A stretch of DNA of 64,000 nt from Locusta migratoria (lineage: Eukaryota; Arthropoda; Insecta; Orthoptera; Acrididae): NCBI GenBank assembly GCA_026315105.1, contig CM048744.1:905615094-905679093 (forward strand), written 5' to 3'. Made by a program: the position numbers and the translations under genes. This document shows positions 34,501-46,503 of the stretch, one piece after another. The notes under the pieces were generated by a model, which worked only from the letters and a program-made list of their open reading frames with translations, had not been told where the DNA came from and made no database searches. Position 1 is the first letter of the stretch. Each line of letters starts with the position of its first letter.

Positions 34501-35930
34501 GTGTCAAAGTAATGATCCGCTTTTTCAGAAAGTTTTGTTTGATATAGAATTAGAGGGGACTTCAGGTAAGAGCACTAATGTCAAAATGTAAGATCATATA
34601 TCATGTGAATCCAATATTGATTGATTTGCCTCTTTACCTTGTTGATAAGTAAGCACCAGATGATGTGTAGCGTCCATGTTTATTAATGGAAACAGTGAAA
34701 ATGTCCTTCAGACATACAGGCATCTCAGAAGGAAAGGGCACTGTGGTGAGTACAGCTATCAAAATAAGAACAATAAATGTATTTGTAGTTGCGAAAATGA
34801 ACTGGCATAAGCCTGTTCCAGTTAACTGTATATCTTTGTGGTGAGTAGTAAACTGTTCTTATTAAACTGTTAAATCAGCATGATCTATATGATTTAATGG
34901 TGACATATGCAAATTTGTGTAAGACTGGCACTAAAACCTGGATTTGTCACTTTATTTGAGCATTCACATTAACCATTTTCATATTTCACCATTAAATGAT
35001 AGGCATGAGTCTGATTTATATTCACAATTGTGAATACATTTTCTGTACTTAAATTGACATCTGCAATTACCACAGTACCCACTTCTTCAGATACACACAG
35101 ATGTGCGATAGACTTTTGTACTTTTCATATCAGTAATAACAGACACTATACATTCTATTTAAATGAACCACTGAAAAGCTGGTGCCAGTTATACAAAACA
35201 TCTCTCCTATGCAGGTCTTATGCAGTGAAATGTATGAAACTCACATGCCATATGCAAGGTGTGGCATATGGACTTTTGGGTTGGTCCAGTAGGTGTGCAA
35301 GGATGTCACATCATAGAGCTATTGCTGATTGATTTTTACAATTATGAATACATTTCTAGTATTTACATTGCACCATGTCTGCACACCCCTAGCACACATC
35401 TGTATACAGAATAAGACTCCCACTGTGGAACTGGCACTTCTTCAAACTCACAGCCACCTGCTGTTCATTATACTGTCCTGTATACCTGTATACACTTCAT
35501 AGATGCTTCTTGCATATGTGCTTTACATTCTACAACGTGCCTGGTGGGGAAGGGGGTCAATGGTGGGGCCTCTGTTGACAATGGCCAGAGTAGAAACTTC
35601 TGTGGCAACCATCATGTTCCTTTTTGATTCTGTGTTTAGGTCTTTGGTTCTACCATACTTTGTACTTGTTTTATTTATATGCTACTTTGAATGCAATAAA
35701 ATCGCTGTTATTATCTCTTTAATACTGAGTGTTATTTGCTTCAGACAATTCTCTACAGTAACTATACATATATAGAATCGGTGATGTCATAATGATAAAT
35801 CATCTCAGTAATAACATAAATGGTACATAATAAAATCAGTTTTTTTTCTATTTGTAAACAATTTTTTATGTTTTGGAACCTTATAATGTTAAAAGATCTG
35901 TTAATAATAAACTTTTAATTTTCTGTACAG
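34500..35930. other. Intron sequence, no recognisable gene
   Basis: End of intron 2. Open frames of up to 100 codons (35030-35332) show no recognised motif. The 3' part before 35931 is AT-rich and pyrimidine-rich, as expected before a splice acceptor. Confidence 0.5.
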
Positions 35931-36016
35931 ATATGTTTCATATTATTCATCAAGGTCGTGCGAGCTATGTGCACAAGACTGCAGTCATCAATAAGTAAAA
36001 GGACGCAAACCAAAAA
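35931..36016 (+). CDS. Class B GPCR, exon C (end of TM5, ICL3)
   Basis: 86-bp internal exon, too short for ordinary open-frame detection. Acceptor TTTTCTGTACAG at 35930; donor AAAAA|GTAAGT at 36017. It enters in phase 0 and leaves two bases. It encodes ICFILFIKVVRAMCTRLQSS, the end of TM5 running into the third intracellular loop, then a basic stretch ISKRTQTKK. The hydrophobic helix continues without a gap from exon B, and the basic loop is the G-protein contact region of this family. The intron to exon D is only 122 bp and free of repeats, in contrast to the 10-16 kb introns around it. Confidence 0.87.
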
Positions 36017-36138
36017 GTAAGTTATGGTACTTACTTTGCTAAGATGCAATGAGTATATTAATTAATTGAAATAGTAATTATGTTCATGATTATTTCAATG
36101 ATGTTATGATCCAGTTTTTCCTTTTTTCTAATTACTAG

Positions 36139-36286
36139 ACATCTTGCAAAATCAGCACTCACACTGATCCCATTGTTTGGAGCCCACCATATATGTTTTT
36201 GGCTATTTGATCAGTTGATTACAAATGTGTCAAATAAAGTTCTAATTATTGGTATAATCATTACCCACTCAATTACAACATTGCAG
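36139..36286 (+). CDS. Class B GPCR, exon D (TM6, ECL3, TM7)
   Basis: 148-bp internal exon. Acceptor CTAATTACTAG at 36138; donor CAG|GTATGT at 36287. It enters in phase 2, completing a lysine codon, and leaves in phase 0. It encodes HLAKSALTLIPLFGAHHICF (TM6, with the conserved K-x-x-L-x-L-x-PLxG series), WLFDQLITNVSNK (ECL3, with a possible N-glycosylation site NVS) and a TM7 segment ending ITTLQ. The boundary after Gln, with Gly-Phe opening the next exon, is in keeping with the QGF junction of the family. Confidence 0.9.
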
Positions 36287-37014
36287 GTATGTCATTTAAA
36301 CATATTTCATAAATAACTATAAAATGTGACAGTGACTATAGTTATGAGAGATGGTTTCGAATAAATTATTTACTTAAAGCCACATTAAACATGCATACTG
36401 AATTTTATCTTGGTTTCTGTGTGGTTTATTTATTTATTAAATAAGAGAAAGATTGAGACAACAAGTGCTTCTTTCCCTCTAAATGTAATACTTAACAGTA
36501 GATTTTCAAACATTTGACAGTCATCTTGAAATCTCTTGACCTTGTTACATTCCTACTGCATTCATTTTCTGTGCATATTTCAAGTTTTTTATATTGGATT
36601 GTGATAAATTTCACATATTTCCATAAAGTTTTTGACTTAAATTAGTCTATTATTAATATTGGTACCTGTATCAAGTTTACTGCTGGCGACTTGTTACTGT
36701 TGGATTTTTATAATTGTTGTAGATAGCATAGAACACAAAGCAATATGAGATATATATAGACCAACAAAATACAGTAAGCAATGCATATTCAAGCGAAACA
36801 GAAAGAGCAAAGAACATGATCTTAGAGCCGTCATGTTCACTCACGCGATATATGATGTATCGATCTGGAATCTGTCACAAAGCAGAGTAAATATACGGTA
36901 GTTTATAAAAAATTTAAATATAAATTTAAAAAATACTTATTCAAAAATAAAAATATGTCTTCTAATATCAAGTACAGATATCTTTCTTAAGAACAGAGAA
37001 CAGATAACAAGATA

Positions 37015-37170
37015 AAGATAACTGAGTCATAGAATAGACAATCACATTCACACAGTTGAATTTTCAGCCATGGCCTTAATCAAAAAATGGAACACACATT
37101 CACAAAATCACTCAGACACAACTTAAGCCCACATGATGGTGGTTGTATGAATGTGATTGTCTATTGAATG
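37015..37170. repeat. Foldback remnant related to 19191-19523
   Basis: AATAGACAATCACATTCACA at 37043-37070 faces its complement TGAATGTGATTGTCTATTG near 37147-37166, and the middle contains GCCATGGCCTTAATC and AAAATCACTCAGACA, shared with the foldback element at 19191. One arm is largely deleted. Confidence 0.65.
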
Positions 37171-37199
37171 CCTGATTGCACTTGAGGGATCATCTTCAG

Positions 37200-39090
37200 A
37201 GTGAGTCATTTTTCTTCTTCTATTACTATGATTTTAAAAGTCGCATCAAGTACTTCAATGCTGGTTTCCTCCTCTTTTGTATCCTTAAATTAACAAAGAT
37301 AGTATTACATTACCTTGTTTGAAACTGTTACAGATTAAAATTTCAGTTAAAATTTAGGAAGTTTCAAAAAACAAACAGATATTAAAATGCAACAAATAAG
37401 TTGCTAATTCTGTTATAGTAAACACAGTCTGCTAAATACATTTACATTCAGAAATAATAAACTATCTCTTGAAATTGTATGATAATAATAATTTCAATTT
37501 ACAAGGAACTTAGTAGATGTCTTTCATTGCAGACATTTCTGCAGTGATAAAGCTTTAAATTCAATTAAACTGCAAAGGCAGTGTTAGAATAAGAATTTTT
37601 TGAGTAACTAGAGAAGCAAACGCCCATCTGTCCTAATGTATAAGCTTATAGAACTTAGACTTCCAATTTTAAATATTGCATTACTTCACATGTATTCATC
37701 ATTTTAGCTATACAGGAGAAAATATAACTTGGTAGGAAATATCTGCTCTCTCTTGGCTGTGGTTTAATTATGAACAGTTCTGTAATTTACACTTTACTCC
37801 GCTGACAATTTGTATCAGACACTATGATACATGAATGCTATTGTACAACTCTGCACTCCCATCCTGGCCTGTCATGTTACATGGGATATGCCAGTACATG
37901 TACATGCACAACAATTGCGCTTCACACTGCACCAAAAAAGAGTTCTGTCACTAGGCATAAAGTGGCTGGGTGCACTGAATTGTATAAAGCAGCATAAATG
38001 GCATGCATTTGTGAGCAATACCACTGGCTTTGTTAGACAGTACCAGGCATGCATTGCAGGATAGATGTCCTACAGCATTTCTCAGAACAGTAATCCTACT
38101 GAATTGGAGAGCCTCATGGTAATCGACCTAAGATTCTAATGATGCTAGTACATCAGACAATGCGTGATGAAATTAAGCTGGCCCATAAAAAGACTTGTCA
38201 TGGGTCAACTTTATTTACTTTGCTACTTTACTTGAACTACTTAGTAGTCAGTAACAATATTGTTTGCTGTTCAGATGTATTTTATGCCTGTGCAGTACTG
38301 GCAAATTAAATCCATGTGCCAGAACCGTTGAGGGAGCAGGACAACACCTACATTACTAAAACATCCAGTAGTGGCTTATGGTCTGTGAAACTTTTACCTA
38401 GAAACTCATGAACAAGATGTTTGACAGCTTCATACACCACTAGCAACACCCTGTCAAAATCCAAACACTTATGCTGCATAGCCGAAAGCTCTTTGGAGTA
38501 GAAATGTTAAGGCTAGACAGTTTGGTCAGACAATGTTGAAGCACTGCACCAACAGAAGAGTCTCACTTAAGAGATTTAAGTGTGTCCAGTGCTGGATGTA
38601 CGAGGGTGACAACAAAGGTGAAGGAGATTTTGATTTTTCAAAAGTGCACACCAGTTCATCTGACCATTGCACTGTGCAGAATTTGGATGTATGCTTAACG
38701 ACCATTGCATCTATGAAAGGTCTGGATCGTGACTGCATCTTAAACATAACATTGTTAAAAATTGATCATTCTTAGGAAATTCATGAAAGTTAATAGTCAG
38801 GGGTAGTTGAGAAAAGGTATCTTCTCAAAGGTAGGGAGAATACCTTCTGTCATTACTTAATGTTCCAGGAAGATAACTGTTAGTTGCATAACCAATATTT
38901 TGCCTATTGTTCCAGGACGATAACTGTTAGTTGCATGAGCAATATTTTGCCTAAGTTAATTTTGACCTCATTATCAAGCTGGAGAATTTGTACCTGGTGA
39001 TTTTGGCGTAGAACTTCCTTTCAAATAAGAATGTCATATAGACATATGTGTGATGTGACTGCTCAGGAGGATGTGATCATCAGGAAAATC
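37200..39090. other. Intron sequence, no recognisable gene
   Basis: Part of intron 4. Open frames at 37831-38064 and 38533-38775 show no family signature. Confidence 0.45.
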
Positions 39091-39094
39091 AACA

Positions 39095-41272
39095 CTGGCA
39101 TTCCATGGATCGGAGTGTGGAATGTTAAATCCCTTAATCGGGTAGGGAAGCTAGAAAATTTAAAAAGGGAGTGGATAGGTTTAAGTTAGATATAGTGGGG
39201 ATTAATGAAGTTGGGTGGAAAGAGGACCAGGATTTGTGGTCAGGTGAGTACAGGATTATAAATACAAAATTAGTTGGGGGTATTACAGGAGTAGGTCTGA
39301 TAATGAATAAGAAAATAGGAATGCGGGTAAACTACTATTAGCAACACAGTGATCGCATTATCGGAGTCAAGATAGGTACGAAGCCAACCAGCTCTCCCGA
39401 TGATGACGAGATTGAAGAAATATATGAGGCGCTAAAGGAAATTATTCAGACAATTAAGAGAGGGGAAACTTAATTGCTATGGGAGACTGAAATACCGTAG
39501 TAGGACAAGGAAGGGAAGGGAAGATCGTAGCTGAATATGGTCTGGGTAAAAGGAATGAAAGAAGAAGCCGCGTGGTAGAAATTCGCACGGAACGTAATTT
39601 AGTTATAACAAACACCTGGTTTAAGAATCACGAAAGAAGGTTTTATACGTGGAAGAGACCAGGAGACACCAGAGATATCAGATAGATTTTATAATGGTAA
39701 GACATAGATTTTGGAACCAGGTTTTAAACTCTAAGAGATACCCAGGGGTAGATATAAACTCTGGCCGCGGTGGAGTAGCCGAGCGGCCTAAAGCGTCTCG
39801 CAGCGGAGCGCGCGGTTGCTCGCCGTGGAGATTCGAGTCCTCCCTGGGGCATGGGTGTGTGTGTCGTCCTTGAGTTAGTTTACCTAGGTTTAAGTAGTTT
39901 ATAAGCTACGGACTGATGACCACCCAGTTTGGTCCGATAGATTTACAATCATTTGAACACTTTGAGATATAAACACTAACCATGACTAAGAAATGAGATT
40001 GACAGGAAGTGCAAAATGGCTAAGAAGGAGTGGCTAGAAGGCAAATGCAAGGATGTAGAAGAATGTATAAATAGGGGGAAAGTGGATTTAGCCTACAGAA
40101 AAATAAAAAAGATATTTGGAGTTAAGAAAAACAGCTCTATGAATATCAAGAACACAAATAGAAAACCAGTTCTCTCCAAAGAAGGGAAAGCTGGAAGGTG
40201 GAAAGAGTATATAGAGAGGCTCTACGAAGGAAATGATCTTAGAGGCAATATTGTAGGAAGAGGAGAAGAAGTAGATGAAGATGAAATGGGAGATACTATA
40301 CTGAGAGATAAATTTGACATTGAATTTGATTGGAATAAACTCTTTCAAGTTCTGAAGCAAGCAGGAGTAAAATGTACGGTGCGTAAGGTTATTTACAACT
40401 TGTACAAAAACCAGACAGCGGTTGTCAGAGATGAAGGGCATGAAAGGGATGTAGTGTTTGGGAAGGGAGTAAGGCAAGGTTGTAGCTTTTCTCTAATGTT
40501 ATTCAATATGTACAATGAGCGTGCTATAAAGGAAAGCAAGAGGAACTCAAGAATAGCAGTTGAACGGAATGGACAGCGTGTTGAAAGGTGCATATAAAAT
40601 GAACATTAACAAGAGCAAAACTAGGGTATTGGAGTGCAGTCTAGGAAAATCAGTTGATGCTGAAGGATTTAGATTATGTAACGAAACAATGATGGAAGTA
40701 GATGAGTTTTGTTGCTTGGGCAGTAAAATAACAAATGATGATCGCAGCACTGAGGATATAAAATACAGAATGGCAATGGGTAGAAAAGCGTTCTTGAAAA
40801 AGAGAAATTTGTTAACTTCGAATATTGATTTAAGCCTTAGGAAGTCCTTTCTGAAGGCATTTGTGTGGAAGTGAAACATGGACGATAAACAAAGCGGATA
40901 TGAAGAGGATTGAGGTTTATGAAATGTGGTGCTACAGAAGAATACTGAAGATTACGTGGGTGGATCGTGTAACTAATGAGGAGGTACTGAACAGAATTGT
41001 GGAGGAAATGAAATTCTGGCATACCTTGACTAAAAGAAGGGATCGATTGGGAGGACTCATTCTTAGACATCAAGGAATCTGGAATTTAGCATTGGAGTGA
41101 AGTGTTTAGGGTAAAAATCACAGAGGGAGACCATGAGATGGATACAGTAAGCAGATTCAGAGAGATGTAGGTTGCCATTCTTATGTGGGGTTGAAGAGGC
41201 TTGCTTAGGATAGGGTATTGTGGAGAGCTGCATCAAACCAGTCTCCGGACTGAAGACCACAACAACATAGAC
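39095..41272 (+). mobile_element. RTE-like LINE with endonuclease and reverse transcriptase remnants
   Basis: Plus strand. Start of the AP-type endonuclease at 39110 (IGVWNVKSLNRVGKLENL), then MNKKIGMRVNYY, TNTWF and the QIDFIMVRHRFWNQVLNSKR block (39670-39740). A SINE interrupts it at 39760. The connector follows (AKKEWLEGKCKDVEECINRG at 40013, KAGRWKEYIERLYEG), then the reverse transcriptase (VRQGCSFSLMLFNMY at about 40470). The catalytic FADD region is deleted: the frame jumps from about 40550 to the NGMDSVLKGAYK segment. After NKSKTRVLE and FCCLGSKI the C-terminal part runs to the ACCACAACAACA end at 41265. Part of the endonuclease is also missing. Confidence 0.85.
39760..39964 (+). mobile_element. 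tRNA-derived SINE, subfamily 1
   Basis: Head with GGCCGCGGTGGAGTAGCCGA, damaged box B (GAGATTCGAGTCCTCCC), body with GACCACCCAGTTTGGTCC and tail. A 10-bp duplication AGATATAAAC (39750-39759 and 39965-39974) flanks it. It interrupts the RTE-like element just after its endonuclease remnant. Confidence 0.92.
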
Positions 41273-41689
41273 ATATGTAACAGTAATATTGAGGTCCCTA
41301 AAGCGAAGCAATGAAATGATTCCATGTCTGTCCCACATTCTTGAGGCTATATAACATAAAAATTACTCAAATAGGCTGAACTGAGTAATTATAGTAAGTC
41401 TTTGGTATGTCTTACTGAAACACGTTAATTGTTGATACTCACTGGGTTCTCCCTACACTTTGTTCAAGGCAGTCTCAATGAATAAAATAATTTCTGACAC
41501 AAAACTTTATAATTTCATAATTATGGTCTCAGTTGTTATGTTGTGCATCAAATGAAACAGAAAAAATGGCCAACATAAGTATGGAGCCAAAGTGTGGATT
41601 ATAACTGTAGTTTTGATGTAATTGACCATGAAAGTAGGTACTAGCTTGAAACATTAATTTTAATTTTAGTATTACGTAAGATACTTTAC

Positions 41690-43540
41690 ATATTAGTGTT
41701 GGTCTCGACAACAACACAGAAATCTCTACGATCTGCACCTCCGTCTCACAAGAAAATTGGAGTTTGATAACTGGGAGAAAGTCGACAGTTTAACCTTCTA
41801 ACAAGCAGCAAGGTCGATCGACAATATTACTAATCGCCATTGAAAACGTTTGTCGGACTACAACCGATAACGAAGAAAGAAGAACGAATGCTGAAATTGT
41901 AACGGACAGTGGTCAACCTCTCCACCCACACACTAAGCGATACAGCTACGCAAATTCTCGCCAAGGGGAACTTTGCATTAGCCCCGAAGCTCGTTCCGAA
42001 AGAAGACATTATAGAATCTGTCGAGACTTCGATACGTCACCTTCCACAAGTCGAGGCAGAGGAAATTCTTCAGGAAACGGTGCGAATCGTGACACATGCG
42101 AAACCTCCGAAAGAGAACATCAGTAGGGTGGAACGCCAAGCAGGCGCCAAGCTGATGAAGAAGTCGGATTTGCTTGTGATAGAGGAAGACAAGGGCAAAG
42201 CCACCGTAGTACTGAACGCAACCGACTGCGATTGAAGAATGGAAGATCTTCTCAAGGAACCCGTCCACAGGAAACGTTAGGGAGATCTGACAGTCAAGAT
42301 AATCATATCGACACAAGCACTGCTGAAGCATTCCGGAATGAATTTCGACGCGGCCAGAAGACTCATTCCGCAAAGAGTCTTATCTGCTAACGCCAAACGT
42401 CAATAGTAGCAACTCACCGAATAATACACTAGCAAAAGAACTGGCACCAATGGTACGACATCTAGTGGGCGTCAACAATTCCACCCAGCCGGCCGCGGTG
42501 GCCGAACGGTCTGCGGTGCGTCTTCACGGTATGCACGGTCGCTACGGTCGGAGGTTCGAATCCTCCCTCGAGCATGGGTATCTGTGTTATCCTTAGCGTA
42601 AGTTAGCTTAAGTTAGTCAAGTAATTAGTGTGTAAGGCTAGCTGCTGATAACCACGATGTTTGTTCGCATAAGACCTCACACACATTTTGAACATTTGAT
42701 TCCACCCATTTCGTAGCACTCTTCAAAGGAATGTGCATCTCGGTTCCGACCTGATGATTAGTTTCTACGTGAAGTCACTTTTCAGTGGCAGGCACCTTGA
42801 ACATCTTGGGGGAACGTGTGACATCTGACACCTGTGAGCTAGTGCGCCACTGCTTAACGACCACTGATTTCAGGTGGAAAGGAGAATTTTATGAACAGAA
42901 ACATTCCCCTTGTGGACATCTTCTTGGAGACTTTTGAAGAAACAGCTCTACAGTGCGCTCCATTACGCTCCGATATATGGATGACACATTCTTCATCTGG
43001 CCACATGGAGAATAACAGCTACAGACTTTCCACGAACATCCCAACCACCAGCACAATAAAATACACTTCACTATGAAGATAGAAAAGAATGGGATGCTTC
43101 CTTTCCTCGACACGCAAGTCCACCGAAAACCAGATGGTAAACGTGGCCACAGAGTTCACAAAAAGACCATCAGTCACCACCCCTCGCAAAAGAAATCCGT
43201 TCTTCGCACTTTTACTAAGAGGACTCACAGGATCAGTGATGAAGAACACCTGAAGGTGGAACTACAAAACCTTTGCTCCATCTTCGAGGCCAATGGTTAT
43301 GGGAAGACGCTTATAAAGGAAACCATGTCCACAAAGTATGTAGTCAATAGGGAAGATAAGACGAAATCATAAAATATTGCCTTATTACTATACGTGCAAG
43401 AAGCAACAGAACGTGTGGGAAAAATTCTATGCAGAGCGAACATCAAGCCTATCTTCAAAAGCAAAAATAAATTAAAAGATGCATGTAGAACATCAGTATT
43501 TTATACCCTGTGTTTCGGAAGCAAACCACAGGAGACTTAT
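41690..43540 (+). mobile_element. Penelope-like element, N-terminal region and reverse transcriptase
   Basis: Plus strand. The N-terminal region has LSDTATQILAKGNFALAPKL (41930) and MKKSDLLVIEEDKGKATVVL (42160-42220, equivalent to the ADKGNATVV motif). After a SINE at 42488 the reverse transcriptase continues in several frames: HFVALFKG, then FEETALQCAPLRSDIW (42930) and the catalytic region decayed at 42975-42995 (WMTHSSSGHM in one frame, equivalent to YVDDTFVIWPHG). KIEKNGMLPFLDTQVHRKPD (43075), HHPSQKKSVLR and FEANGYGKTLIKETMSTKY (43290) follow. The GIY-YIG endonuclease is lost at the 3' break near 43540. Confidence 0.87.
42488..42698 (+). mobile_element. tRNA-derived SINE inserted in the Penelope-like element
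   Basis: Starts GCCGGCCGCGGTGGCCGAAC, box B GGTTCGAATCCTC, ends ACATTTG. Perfect 10-bp duplication ATTCCACCCA at 42478-42487 and 42699-42708. The body differs from the two main subfamilies here (GCTGCTGATAACCACGATG), so it may be a third subfamily. Confidence 0.94.
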
Positions 43541-43980
43541 TGGCAGTGTAGGCAATCAAAATATCGTCACCGTATTTTTTGAGGAACTGTGATTTCACAG
43601 TTTTTATGTGTGGGTGGTAATCGCATTCAGTTTTGGTCATAAGTTCATCTAGAGACAACTGACACTCTTCAGAATTCTGTTCGAGATAAGAGTAAATATA
43701 CTGCATTGCAGTATCGACAGTAACGATTTCATTTGCACGCGGACCTCTTTCTTTATGTCTTCATTCGTTGGCCTTTGGTACAATTATATCATGCACGAGT
43801 TGTGATACTGTGCATCAGCTGCGACCAAATCATTTACTTGCTCGAGATGCTCAACAATCGCTCGACCCCAACCATCATTACGAGCTCTAGCAATCTGTGA
43901 AATGGTGTTTTTCACTGATAATTTACGCTCACTATAGACAATAATACTCTCGCATAAGCGCGTCTGTTTTTGTTTCGCTA
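43455..43980 (-). pseudogene. Unrecognised protein fragment (DLVAADAQYHNSC motif), frameshifted
   Basis: On the minus strand 43980-43795 is open without a start codon and reads through ISQIARARNDGWGRAIVEHL and DLVAADAQYHNSCM. After a frameshift, 43750-43455 continues as MQYIYSYLEQNSEECQLSLD and HPHIKTVKSQFLKKYGDDIL. The A-x-YH-x-x-C arrangement recalls a zinc-binding family common in arthropod genomes, often repeat-associated, but I cannot name it. It abuts the broken end of the Penelope-like element and a truncated SINE, so it is probably a fragment of another mobile element. Confidence 0.45.
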
Positions 43981-43996
43981 TAAACTCTGCTGTTAT

Positions 43997-44184
43997 CGCC
44001 GCGCGGTCTAAAGCGTATCGCTGCTGAGCGCGCGGTTGCTCGCCGTGGAGGTTCGAGTCCTCCCTGGGGCATGGGTGTGTGTGTTTGTCCTTAGGTTAGT
44101 TTACCTAGGTTTAAGTAGTTTGTAAGCTACGGATTGATGACCACGCAGTTTGGTCCGATAGATTTACAAACATTTGAACATTTT
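43997..44184 (+). mobile_element. tRNA-derived SINE, subfamily 1, 5'-truncated
   Basis: Begins inside the tRNA-like head (GCGCGGTCTAAAGCG), with body GACCACGCAGTTTGGTCC and tail. The first 25 bp of the head are missing and no target duplication is visible. Confidence 0.85.
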
Positions 44185-44399
44185 TTCCTTTCTTTTAGCA
44201 CTTTACTTACGAAATGTCTCCAACCCTTTCTCATTCACTTCACTCACCTCACTTCCTTGCAATGGATTTTCACAGATTGTTGTTCCCTTCCTCAGCATCC
44301 ATGGTACTGAAAATGCGAACGACGCTGTAGAACGATGCACTCGTACTGATTTTCAGGCAGAACATTTGAGCTCGGTTGGGAGAAATTTCGTGGAAGAGA

Positions 44400-44665
44400 T
44401 CCAAACGTCTCCATGATAAAGGAAGGGAATCCCGCTATGCCTGTGACAGACCGTGTAACCTCAAGTAGGTCGCAGGAGGCAGGGTTTTCACCACGCAGTA
44501 AAATATTTTTCAAGTAGACTTTGCGGCTCTCGTATGTGGAAGGGGTCCGAAAGTCCCCAGGGACAAGAAGGGAAATCCCGCTATATCTGAGACAGGCCGT
44601 GTAGCCACGGGCAGGCCACAGCAGACTACGTATTCACAGCTAAGTAAAATATTTTTCGTTTAGTA
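44400..44665. repeat. Imperfect tandem duplication
   Basis: Two diverged copies of a unit of roughly 140-150 bp. Shared landmarks are GGGAATCCCGCTATGCCTG (44427) against GGGAAATCCCGCTATATCTG (44569), and AGTAAAATATTTTTC (44500 and 44644). Confidence 0.6.
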
Positions 44666-44959
44666 GCGTTTGCTGCGCTCGTACACGGAAACTATTCATT
44701 TTACAAAAAAAAAGGTTAGGACTAAAATTATAGGAAATTTTCTCTAGTTTAATTTATCTCATAACCATTATCATCGTAAAATGCGTGGGAAAGGAAAACT
44801 GTTTTTGGGTGCCATTTTTCCAATATGGCGGCGCGAGCGGTAAAAATACGAGGTGGCAAAGTGAAAATTCGAAAAGAGTACATCAAAATCTATGAGTATA
44901 CCAAATTTCAAAACTCCCGCTAAACTTTCCAGGTAAACCCCTTTTTGGACACTAAATGA

Positions 44960-46180
44960 CTGGACTAGTACCTCTGTGCGGCAACGGTGAACGGCAGCGG
45001 TGCGTCGGGGAGCGACCTCGTCTAGGGTACGGCGATGGGCTTCTTCCCGTAGGTCGACTGAACCCATCAGCAGGTGACTGCCTGGGATAGAACTGCTCTG
45101 TTGGCTGATTTCTTGCGACAATATAATCGTCGAATACTCGCTTTCTCTCTCTGCAGTAGCGTACATGTCTAGGGCGCCCACAGTGGAAACACGCTTGTGT
45201 GTTTTCTGCTGTCCTCCAGACGCCTTTTTTTTCTGCGGGGCGTCATAGTTGCCAGTTGGTTGTGGCCTCGTCAGCCGGTTCATACGCTGCAGTGTAAGTC
45301 ATAGGAGGGCGACGCCATTCCTCACGTTGGGAGCGATTGGCTGGGGAGACAGGAGCTAATGTCTGAAATACCTCTTCCTCAGCGGCGTCGGCTCCCTCGT
45401 CACTTACAGGGCTTACATCCATGACAATGTTCGCTTGGTCCAACATTACCGGCTTTCATATACTGTTGTAATTCTTGTCTCACAATTTGTCGTATGAAAG
45501 AAGCAAAGTCATGCTGGTCTTCCACAACAGCCATAGGGGCTACACTGTGGACTCTGTCATACTTCTTTCGTCCAACCCTCCTGTGTTGCATCTCTTCAAT
45601 CCGCTGGCACCACTCGATGAACTCTTTTATCAGAAGAGCTTGGTAGATGTCTTTTGCATACCCTTCATCAGGTGCGTGATTTTGTCAGCTTCAGTCATAT
45701 CTGGGTTAACTATGTTACGCTGGGCCAAAACATTATGTATGTACGACAGTGTCAGCTCACCATGTCGTTGGGCCCGGTTCTTCAGTTGTTCTTCCGCCGA
45801 GCGGATTTGGCGCTGGCGGTCTCCAAACGTCTTCTTACGTTCCATCTGGAACGTTTCCCAGTAATTCAGCTTCTCTTCTTTGTTTTTAAACCATTGCTGG
45901 GCTGTTCCGTCCAGGTAAAGTCAAACGTTAGCCAAGTACATTGTGTGATCCCACCTGTTGTACTTGGCGACTCGGTTGAACCCTTTTAGCCATCTGTTGG
46001 AGTCCTGTACAGCGTCTCCAGAGAACACCGACGGGTGTCTGATGTGCTGCTGGTTTACCGCTGGTTGCATGTCCATGGGTCTTCTGATGATACGGACTTT
46101 CGGTTCTAGTCCGTGTAAGCGACGGCTTTTACGTTGCCTAATCGGAGCCACGGTGACGCCTCCGCTAAACAATGTCAGTT
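44960..46180 (-). mobile_element. Ty3/gypsy gag, decayed
   Basis: Minus strand, from 46180 down: HPSVFSGDAVQDSNRWLKGF and NRWDHTMYLANV (about 46060-45925), LDGTAQQWFKNKEEKLNYW (about 45920-45865), RKKTFGDRQRQIRSAEEQL (capsid-like retrotransposon gag region), DMTEADKITHLMKGM, VVEDQHDFASFIRQIVRQEL, and a zinc knuckle CFHCGRPRHVRYC near 45190. The knuckle has only three residues between His and the last Cys, where four are normal, so one codon is probably deleted. Several frameshifts. Gag would form the RNA-packaging particle. The matching pol is not next to it. Confidence 0.83.
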
Positions 46181-46301
46181 TGAAATGGAAGCCGGCCTGA
46201 CTTCAAAGGCAGGGTTGTCAACTGAACACAGCTCTTATACTGAAAGCAGGTTTATTGCGAACTGAAACATACACACAGTACTGACTGCCTCTCGGACAGA
46301 G

Positions 46302-46503
46302 TTCAAATGTTCAAATGTTTGTAAATATATCGGACCAAACTGCGTGGTCATCAGTCCGTAGCTTACAAACTACTTAAACCTAGGTAAACTAACCTAAGGA
46401 CAAACACACACACCCAAGCCCCAGGGAGGACTCGAACCTCCACGACGAGCAACTGCGCGCTCCGCAGCGAGACGCTTTAGACCGCTCGGCTACTCCACTG
46501 CGG
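46302..46503 (-). mobile_element. tRNA-derived SINE, subfamily 1
   Basis: Complete minus-strand copy flanked by the 11-bp duplication CTCGGACAGAG (46291-46301 and 46504-46514). Close in sequence to the copies at 916, 39760 and 43997. Confidence 0.95.

Noticed and set aside
45475..45864. Host gene on the plus strand
   Set aside because: Shadow of the minus-strand gypsy gag.
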